The notes under the pieces: model-generated
What the model was told of the DNA's origin: nothing
The model's database searches: none
The model's input: the letters and a program-made list of their open reading frames with translations, nothing else
Position numbers and translations under genes: made by a program
In this document: positions 51,553 through 57,867 of the stretch, in pieces
How positions within the stretch are numbered: position 1 is the stretch's first letter
How the letters are laid out: each line of letters begins with the position of its first letter
Source: CAVYOE01 sp963770155
GTDB taxonomy: Bacteria; Actinomycetota; Thermoleophilia; Solirubrobacterales; 70-9
Assembly (NCBI GenBank): GCA_963770155.1
Contig: CAVYOE010000001.1
Coordinates: 992,001-1,056,000 of the forward strand
DNA: 64,000 nt
Direction of reading: 5' to 3'

Positions 51553-53315
51553 TCAGACGGCTCCCATTCCTCGGCGCAATCGCCGCCTTCGTCGTGCTTG
51601 CCGCCGCGCCGGGCGCCAGCGGTTCCGCTCCTCCACTGCCCGCCGGCTGCAACGGCGGCTCGTTCGGCTTTCAGAGCACCGCGACCCAGCCGGTCAGCGG
51701 CGGTGTCGGCGCCACGCCGGTCACCTCGACGATCGTGGTGAGCGGCGCCTCGGGCTATCTGCTCGACGTCGACATGCTCGCCGCGGTCTCCCACAGCTTC
51801 CCCGCCGACCTCGACGTCACCCTGACCTCCCCCGAGGGCACGACCTCGACCATCACCACCGATAACGGCGGCAGCAACGACGACGTCTTCGGTAACGCGG
51901 CAACCGATGTCCGCTGGGACGACGACGGCAGCGGCGGCCCGGTCACCGACGCGCTGCTCCTGCCCGGCATACCCTCGCCCCAACCGCTCGTCCCCGAGGA
52001 GGCGATGGGCGCCTTCGTCGGTGAGAACCCGAACGGGACCTGGATCCTGACCGTCGCCGACGACGCGGCGCCGGCCGACGGGCAGCTCCATCGCTGGAGC
52101 CTGGAGCTGACCTCCCTCGATGGTGAGCCGAATGTCGCCACCACCACGGCCGTCGGCGGGGCCGGCGGCGCGATCCCGAACCCGGGCGAGCTCAGCCCGA
52201 CCGCGACCGCCTCCTCCGCAGCGAACTACGTGATCGACGTCGACCTGCGCTCGGACATCAGCCACCTTGCCACTGGCGATCTCACCTTGACGCTGACCTC
52301 ACCCGCAAACACCAACTCGACGATCAGCAGCGGCAACGGGGCGTCGTTCGACAATGTCTTCGGCGACGGGCCCGCCGGCGCTCCCGGGACGCTCTTCTCC
52401 GATCAGGCGGGAGCGGTGACTGCCGACACGGGCGGTGGGCCGGTGACCGACGCGGAGTTCGTCGACGGAGTGGTCGAGACCGACCTCGTCCCCGAGGAGG
52501 CGATGGGCGCCTTCATCGGCGAGAACCCGAACGGAGCATGGACATTCGAGGTCAGCGACGGCTTCGCCGGCGGGTTTGGCGGCGACAGCGGCAGCCTCAA
52601 CTCCTGGTCACTATCGGTCGCGACGATCGCCGGCTGCGCGGTGACCCCCGGCAACACGCCACCGATCGCCGATGCGGGCGGTCCTTACGCGATTCAGCAC
52701 GGATCCCCCCTGACCCTCGACGGCACCGGGTCCTCGGACCCTGACTCGAACCCGATCACCTGGAGCTGGGACGTGAACGGGGACGGGACCTTCGGCGACG
52801 CAACCGGGGCCACCCCCACCCTCTCGGCGGCACAGCTAGCGGCGCTCGGAGTCGGCCCCGGCGTCCACCAGGTGCGGGTACGGGTGTCCGACGGCGTCGC
52901 GGGAACCGTGTCGCCGACGACGACGCTCACGGTGACGCTGCTCGGGGGCGGCGGGGGCGGCGGGGCCGGCAACCCGCAGAGCCCCTACCTCGGCGGACAG
53001 CTGCTCGCCCCAGGTGGCTGCGCCAACCTGCTCAACGGGACCGCCAAGCGCGACCGGCTTACGGGGACGGCGGCCGGCGACCGGATCAACGGCAAGGCCG
53101 GGCCCGACGTGATTCGCGGCCTGGCGGGTGACGACTGCATCAAGGGCGGGCCCGGCCGCGACCGGATCAAGGCGGGCGTCGGCGACGATTCGATCAAGGT
53201 TCGGGGCGGCGGCCGCGACCGCGTCAACTGCGGCCCCGGCACGGACTCGGTTTTCGCTGGACGCACCGACCGGCTCTCGGGGTGTGAGTCGGTGAAGTTT
53301 CGCGGCCGGCGCTAG
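51549..53315 (+). CDS. Secreted protein with two P-domains, PKD-like domain and RTX-like repeats
   Basis: 588 aa, TTG start overlapping the previous stop. Signal peptide to about ASGS. Two P/Homo B (proprotein convertase P) jelly-roll domains at about 40-195 and 200-365 share PEEAMGAF(V/I)GENPNG. A PKD-like domain (about 372-465, ADAGGPYAIQHGSPLTLDG and WSWDVNGDG) follows. The end has calcium-binding nonapeptide-like repeats (GDRINGKAGPDVIRGLAGDD) and a basic FRGRR terminus. There is no protease domain, so it is probably a binding or scaffold protein for the two exported phosphoesterases. Confidence 0.83.
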   Translation: MIRRLPFLGAIAAFVVLAAAPGASGSAPPLPAGCNGGSFGFQSTATQPVSGGVGATPVTSTIVVSGASGYLLDVDMLAAVSHSFPADLDVTLTSPEGTTSTITTDNGGSNDDVFGNAATDVRWDDDGSGGPVTDALLLPGIPSPQPLVPEEAMGAFVGENPNGTWILTVADDAAPADGQLHRWSLELTSLDGEPNVATTTAVGGAGGAIPNPGELSPTATASSAANYVIDVDLRSDISHLATGDLTLTLTSPANTNSTISSGNGASFDNVFGDGPAGAPGTLFSDQAGAVTADTGGGPVTDAEFVDGVVETDLVPEEAMGAFIGENPNGAWTFEVSDGFAGGFGGDSGSLNSWSLSVATIAGCAVTPGNTPPIADAGGPYAIQHGSPLTLDGTGSSDPDSNPITWSWDVNGDGTFGDATGATPTLSAAQLAALGVGPGVHQVRVRVSDGVAGTVSPTTTLTVTLLGGGGGGGAGNPQSPYLGGQLLAPGGCANLLNGTAKRDRLTGTAAGDRINGKAGPDVIRGLAGDDCIKGGPGRDRIKAGVGDDSIKVRGGGRDRVNCGPGTDSVFAGRTDRLSGCESVKFRGRR

Positions 53316-53349
53316 GCGCGGCGCGCGGGGGCGCGGTTCTGTCTGGCGG

Positions 53350-53363
53350 CGAACGTATGTTCG
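53350..53363. promoter_or_regulatory. SOS-box-like palindrome before the LAGLIDADG gene
   Basis: CGAACGTATGTTCG fits the Gram-positive/actinobacterial LexA consensus CGAACRNRYGTTYG at every position. It is embedded in a longer palindrome GGCGAAC-GTAT-GTTCGCC (53348-53365) and ends 4 bases before the ATG at 53368. LexA bound here would block the start. A weak hairpin terminator for the preceding gene is the alternative, but no T-run follows. Confidence 0.65.
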
Positions 53364-53367
53364 CCTA

Positions 53368-54390
53368 ATGCCATTTGCGAACTCGATCTTGTTCGGCGGC
53401 GCGGCGCCGACACCCGCCCTGCTCTGGTTGGCGGGGCTCTTGGAGGCTGAGGGCACCTTCCTGAGGCCAGCACCATCTAATCCCGCGTGCCCGATTGTCT
53501 CGTGCCGAATGACGGACCGGGACGTGATCGATCGAGTCGCGGTTGCGTTCGGCACATCCGCGCTTGCCATCGACAAGGGCCGCTACAAGACCGAGTACGC
53601 CGTCACCGTACGCGGCTCCCGCGCGGTTGCCTTGATGATCGATATCCGCACCGTGATGGGAGCACGGCGGCAGAAAGCAATCTCGCGAGCACTCGACGGC
53701 TACTCCCCACCAATGCGAAAGCTCGACTATGAAAAGGCCGAGGCGATTCGCGCGAGGTGCGCCGCCGGCGAGACCATTTCCTCGATAGCGCGATCATTCG
53801 GAATTGCCCGCCAAACCATCCACCAGATCCGCGACTACCGGATCTACAAGAAACCGAAGGAGTTTCCGTGGAGAACCCAGGCCTTTCGCCTCGGAGGAAT
53901 CACCGCCGCCGGCACAGGACTTACCTGGGCAGAGCTTTACTGGCTCGCCGGCTGGCTCGAAGGGGAGGGCAGCTTTGTACGACCTCCACCATCCTCCCCT
54001 CGGGGCCCTCGCATCGTCGGACAGTGTCGCGACATCGATGTAATCGAGGAAGTCGGCCGACTGGTGAAGGTGAAACCTGTGCGGTCAGGTGGGCAGCGGG
54101 CTAAGGAGAAGGGCTGGTCCCAGTGCTGGAGGATCACCCGGGCTGGGGGCCGCGCAGTCACGATCATGCAGTCAATACGGGGGATCATGGGGCAACGCAG
54201 ACAGGAACAAATCGATGCCGCGATTCAGGCCGCCCATGCGGCTGGAGCCGTCCTTGGCTGGCACGAACGGCGGCACGGGCCGAACCAGGACTGGCTCCTC
54301 AGTGACGAACAAATTATGGAGGCGGCCCGAATCGAACGGGCGTGTTCCTCGCCGAAGCTCTCAGCGTCTACAGGTATAGCCGGCGCTTGA
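53368..54390 (+). CDS. Two-motif LAGLIDADG endonuclease-like protein with central HTH
   Basis: 340 aa. Two homing-endonuclease half-domains repeat: LAGLLEAEG (21-29) with RDVIDRVAVAFG and GARRQKAISRAL, and LAGWLEGEG (193-201) with IDVIEEVGRLVK and GQRRQEQIDAAI. The catalytic acidic positions are Glu 28 and Glu 200. Between them (about 120-160) is a resolvase-type helix-turn-helix, ETISSIARSFGIARQTIHQI. The gene is free-standing, not in an intein. Codon use looks less GC-biased than its neighbours, suggesting transfer. Its last 74 bases overlap the 3' end of ssrA on the other strand, so the true C-terminus after about 312 may be accidental. Not WhiA, whose layout differs. Confidence 0.8.
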   Translation: MPFANSILFGGAAPTPALLWLAGLLEAEGTFLRPAPSNPACPIVSCRMTDRDVIDRVAVAFGTSALAIDKGRYKTEYAVTVRGSRAVALMIDIRTVMGARRQKAISRALDGYSPPMRKLDYEKAEAIRARCAAGETISSIARSFGIARQTIHQIRDYRIYKKPKEFPWRTQAFRLGGITAAGTGLTWAELYWLAGWLEGEGSFVRPPPSSPRGPRIVGQCRDIDVIEEVGRLVKVKPVRSGGQRAKEKGWSQCWRITRAGGRAVTIMQSIRGIMGQRRQEQIDAAIQAAHAAGAVLGWHERRHGPNQDWLLSDEQIMEAARIERACSSPKLSASTGIAGA

Positions 54391-54675
54391 TCTCGCTTCC
54401 CGGGGTCCGCGCCGACGGGCACTACCGGGAAGCCAAGCCCCTTGAATGTCCCCCTGCGGCCGGGGCGCAGCCGCCTGGGTGAGCCCGTTTCTGACGCCGG
54501 GACCCCTCCCCACGGGCCGAGGGAGGGCCGACGCACGCTGCTTAGCTTCTAACTAAGCGGCGAGAGCGAACTCATGGTCCGCACTTATTGGTTGGTGCCG
54601 GTTTTTTACGAGGCCTCCGGCAACCTCGACCTGCAACTGAGTGCACGGACGAAGGAATCGAATCCTGTCGCCCCC
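54317..54675 (-). ncRNA. ssrA: Transfer-messenger RNA
   Basis: Rescues stalled ribosomes together with SmpB. On the minus strand the 5' end reads GGGGGCGACAGGATTCGATT, the typical tmRNA opening. The 3' end has a T arm GCCCG-TTCGATT-CGGGC and CGCCTCC plus a discriminator A, pairing with the 5' GGGGGCG over 7 bp with one G-U. The tag reading frame (54582 to 54553) is GCG GAC CAT GAG TTC GCT CTC GCC GCT TAG, encoding ADHEFALAA and ending in the conserved ALAA. A hairpin CTTAG/CTAAG directly follows the tag. CCA is not encoded. Length 359 nt is normal. smpB lies 5.4 kb away. Confidence 0.93.
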
Positions 54676-54694
54676 GCTATGTCAGTCACGAATT

Positions 54695-55840
54695 CTACCG
54701 ACGCTTGCGTTTCGGCTTGCAGGCCCGCCGCTTGGCTTTTTGGGCCCCACGCCTGGCGCGCCTGCGCTTGCGCTTGCATTTGGGCTTGGCCTTCCGGCTC
54801 AGGCCCGTGTAGGGGCTCTCCGCGGCCGCCCGCTGCCCCGGGCAGCTCGCGGTCACGTAACAGGCAAGCGGCGGCTCCGCAGGAATGTCGGTCGAGGGCG
54901 AGGTCTCGAGATCGATCAGCGCCGCGGCGACGTCGGTCGGGAAGGTGAGCGGGTTGACGCCCGGCATCAGCACCTGGAGGCAGACGGATGAGGGAATCCG
55001 CGACGGATCGGCCGGCCCCCCGTTCTCGAGTGCATCCACCGCGAGCGCGTAGGCGACCGGGTCGATCGTGCCGACCGCAAGGTGCTCGTACACGTCGAGC
55101 GGGCAGATGTCCTGGGTCGCGACGTTGGTGATCGCCCCGCCGCCGCCATGGAGGGAGGAGCTGCCGGTGTCGTCGGAGTTGGGGGTGACGATGAAGTCGG
55201 TGTGCGTGTAGATCTGGGTGTAGGAGATCCCGGGGAAGGTCTCCTGGAAGGAATTGAGCGCCGCGATGAAGTTTGAGTCGTTGCGCTGCTGCCAGGTCGA
55301 AGCCGAGCACTCGGGGTTGCAGGTGGCGGCCGCCATCGTCGTCCCGTGGTTGCTCGGCGCGAACCCGACCACGTCGTCGACCATCGCCCGGGTGTCGGGC
55401 CACCATCGCAGGGCCCAGCGCGGCAGCATGCCGCCCTGGCTGTGGCCGAAGATCGCGATCCGGCGGCCGGCACTCGCAAACATCCTCCGGATCCCGTTGA
55501 CGGCGTACTCACCATTGATCTGGACGTCGCCGTTGGCGTGGTCGGGCATGTCGATGTCGCACCAGGGCACTCCGCTGATGTTGAGGATGCGCTCGTAGTT
55601 CCAGGACCAGTTGTGGTGCGAGCTCGAGCCGGTTCCGTGGAGCAGAAGGACAGGCGTACGGGAGGCCCCCACCACACCCGCGCTGCACTCGAGCGCCGCG
55701 TCGAGCTTGTCCTGGGGTACGCTCAGCGGAGCGCCCGGCGTGTTCGGGTGCGCGTAGTCGACCGCCCCGGCGGCAGCCGGGGCCACCAGCATGGTGGCCA
55801 GCGCAGCGAAGCCGACGGCAAGTCGCCGCAGTCGATTCAC
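54695..55840 (-). CDS. CalB-like secreted lipase with basic Cys tail
   Basis: Alpha/beta hydrolase of 381 aa resembling Candida antarctica lipase B: PVLLLHGTGSSSHHNWSW, the nucleophile elbow GHSQGG (Ser 134), ALRWWPDTRAMVDDVVGFAPS and the C-terminal CYVTASCPGQ. Signal peptide to about AGA 26. The last 35 residues are KPKCKRKRRRARRG and RRACKPKRKRR, that is, two Cys in an Arg/Lys-rich tail. The GTG start overlaps the paralogous lipase by 4 bases. The stop lies 20 bases before the ssrA 5' end. Confidence 0.87.
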   Translation of the reverse strand: MNRLRRLAVGFAALATMLVAPAAAGAVDYAHPNTPGAPLSVPQDKLDAALECSAGVVGASRTPVLLLHGTGSSSHHNWSWNYERILNISGVPWCDIDMPDHANGDVQINGEYAVNGIRRMFASAGRRIAIFGHSQGGMLPRWALRWWPDTRAMVDDVVGFAPSNHGTTMAAATCNPECSASTWQQRNDSNFIAALNSFQETFPGISYTQIYTHTDFIVTPNSDDTGSSSLHGGGGAITNVATQDICPLDVYEHLAVGTIDPVAYALAVDALENGGPADPSRIPSSVCLQVLMPGVNPLTFPTDVAAALIDLETSPSTDIPAEPPLACYVTASCPGQRAAAESPYTGLSRKAKPKCKRKRRRARRGAQKAKRRACKPKRKRR

Positions 55841-56964
55841 CGGCGAGCCCGCCGCCTCTTGCGCTTGCACTTGCGTTTGGCCTTGCGGGCCTTGCGCTTG
55901 GGCCTGCAGCTTCGTTTCGCCTTGCGCCCCGCGGGCGCTGATAGCGCTGCGCCGGCGGCGCCACCTTGCCTCGGGCAGCTCGCGGTCACGTAGCAGGCAA
56001 GCGGGGGCTCGCTGCTTACGTGCGGGTAGGCCGCGATCGTCTCGGTCAGCACCAGGGAGGCGGAGGCGGTGTCCGTCGCGACGGTCAAGGGGTTTATTCC
56101 CGGCATCAACAGCTGCAGGCAGACCGTGCCGGGGATACGCGCGGGATCGGCTGGCCCGTCGTGCGTGATCGCATCGATCGCGAGCGCAGCCGCGACCGGG
56201 TCCTGCGTTCCGACCAGCAGGTGCTCGTTCAGGTCGAGCGGGCAGATGTCCTGGATCGCGACGTTGGTGATCCGCCCGCCGCCGCCGTGCAGCGAGGAGC
56301 TTCCGGTGTCGTCCAGGTTCGGGATCACGACCCAGTCGGTGTGGGTGTAGATCGCGGTGTAGGAGATCCCGGGGAAGGTTTCCTGGCCGGAGTTGAGCGC
56401 GGCGATGAACTGCGCGCTGGCACGCTGCTGCATGAAGGCCGGAGAACATCCCGGCAGGCACACGAGGTCGGCGGAACTGGTGCCGTGGTTGCTCGGCGCG
56501 AACCCGATTTGATCATCCACCATGGCGCGGGTATCGGGCCACCAGCGCAGCGCCCAGCGCGGGGACATCCCGCCCTGGCTGTGGCCCATGACCGAGATCT
56601 TCCGCCCGGCGCGGTGGAACATCGTCCGGATCGCGTTGACGATGTATTCGCCTGCGACCTGGATGTCGCCCATCGAGTTGCCGGGAGCCTCAACCGAGCA
56701 CCAGGGGATGCCCAGAGAGCTCAGGTAGGGCTGCCAGTTCCACGAGTAGTTCGCGTGCGGATTGACCCCCGTTGCCGGCACAAGCAGCACCGGGGTCCTG
56801 GTTGCACCATCGAGATCGCCGGTGCAGTTCAGAGCCGCGTCCAGCTTCGATTGCGGCACGCTCAGCGGCGGCCCGGGCTGGTCCACAGGCGCAAACTGCG
56901 CCGCGGCCGTAGCCGGAAGGCCGAGGACCCCGAGGACCGCCCCGATCAGCACCGCTCTCCTCAC
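55837..56964 (-). CDS. CalB-like secreted lipase, tandem paralogue
   Basis: 375 aa, clearly duplicated with the next gene: VLLVPATGVNPHANYSWNW, GHSQGGMSPRWALRWWPDTR (nucleophile Ser 129), FAPSNHGT and GSSSLHGGGGRITNVAIQD are shared almost word for word. Signal peptide ends near TAAA. The tail KRSCRPKRKARKAKRKCKRK plus Arg residues has the same two-Cys basic form. The oxyanion region differs (VPATG here, LHGTG in the paralogue), suggesting different substrates. The ATG is at 56964. Confidence 0.87.
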   Translation of the reverse strand: MRRAVLIGAVLGVLGLPATAAAQFAPVDQPGPPLSVPQSKLDAALNCTGDLDGATRTPVLLVPATGVNPHANYSWNWQPYLSSLGIPWCSVEAPGNSMGDIQVAGEYIVNAIRTMFHRAGRKISVMGHSQGGMSPRWALRWWPDTRAMVDDQIGFAPSNHGTSSADLVCLPGCSPAFMQQRASAQFIAALNSGQETFPGISYTAIYTHTDWVVIPNLDDTGSSSLHGGGGRITNVAIQDICPLDLNEHLLVGTQDPVAAALAIDAITHDGPADPARIPGTVCLQLLMPGINPLTVATDTASASLVLTETIAAYPHVSSEPPLACYVTASCPRQGGAAGAALSAPAGRKAKRSCRPKRKARKAKRKCKRKRRRARR

Positions 56965-57018
56965 GAATCCGAGCGTACCAGGGGGCCCGAAACAGCCACC
57001 CCGCTAGCCTGAATCGGG

Positions 57019-57867
57019 ATGGAAGCACGCAACATGCCGGCTCCCCGAGAGCCAGAGCTCGACCCGATTCACCCCGGTTCGGGGCGCAGCGAGGGACGGT
57101 GGAAGCGAATCGGCGGGGCGATCCTCGCGATCGGTGCCGTGCTGCTCAAGTTCGGCGCCAAGCTCAAGGTCCTTCTCGTCGCGCTGCCGAAGCTGAAGCT
57201 GTTCACGACCTCGGCCTCGATGCTGGTCTCGATCGCGGCCTACGCGCTGATCTTCGGCTGGCCGTTCGCGGTCGGCTTCGTGCTGCTGCTTCTGCTGCAC
57301 GAGCTCGGGCACGTGATCCAGCTGCGGCGCGAGGGCGTCGAGGCATCCGCGCCGATGTTCATTCCGTTCCTCGGTGCGGTGATCGCGGCAAAGTCAATGG
57401 GCAAGGACGCGGCAGCCGAGGCCCGGGTCGGGTTGGCCGGGCCGATCCTGGGCTCGATCGCCACCCTGGTCCCGCTGGGGATCTGGCTCGCGACCGGCGA
57501 GGACTTCTGGCGCGCCCTCGCGTACATCGGCTTCTTCCTCAACCTGATCAACCTCTTGCCCGTCCTGCCCCTGGACGGCGGCCGTGCGATGGCCGCGCTT
57601 TCGCCCTGGGTCTGGTTCGTCGGCTACGCCGGGCTGATCGTGCTTACCGTGTTCTTCCCGAACCCGATCATGCTGCTCGTGCTGGTCTTCGGAGGCTTCG
57701 AAACCTGGCGCCGCTGGAAGGCACGCAACACGCCCGAGGCGCGGGCGTACCACCGGATCCCGGGCCGGACCAGGGCACTGGTCGCGATCGTCTACCTCGG
57801 CCTCGCGGCCGCGCTGGCGGTGGGCGTCGCCGAGACCTACTTCGAGCGCGACTTCGGCGACGTCTAG
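57019..57867 (+). CDS. Site-2 protease family (M50) membrane metalloprotease
   Basis: 282 aa, several membrane helices. The active site HELGH is at 94-98 inside a hydrophobic segment, and the third zinc ligand is in NLLPVLPLDGGRAM (Asp 186). These enzymes cut anti-sigma factors or other membrane proteins within the bilayer. A second start at 57034 (MPAPREP) is possible. There is no PDZ domain. Its stop overlaps the convergent coiled-coil gene by 4 bases. Confidence 0.9.
   Translation: MEARNMPAPREPELDPIHPGSGRSEGRWKRIGGAILAIGAVLLKFGAKLKVLLVALPKLKLFTTSASMLVSIAAYALIFGWPFAVGFVLLLLLHELGHVIQLRREGVEASAPMFIPFLGAVIAAKSMGKDAAAEARVGLAGPILGSIATLVPLGIWLATGEDFWRALAYIGFFLNLINLLPVLPLDGGRAMAALSPWVWFVGYAGLIVLTVFFPNPIMLLVLVFGGFETWRRWKARNTPEARAYHRIPGRTRALVAIVYLGLAAALAVGVAETYFERDFGDV

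Noticed and set aside
53348..53365. The palindrome as a terminator of the P-domain gene
   Set aside because: 7-bp stem with no T-run. The exact LexA-type sequence and its position at the ATG fit an operator better, although a weak terminator role is not excluded.
54317..54345. tRNA gene on the minus strand, from the T-arm-like sequence
   Set aside because: Only the T arm and acceptor strand are present here. The 5' half lies 330 bases away, and the whole forms tmRNA.
53368..54390. The LAGLIDADG protein as the missing WhiA
   Set aside because: WhiA has a C-terminal HTH and degenerate LAGLIDADG motifs. This protein has two good motifs with the HTH between them.
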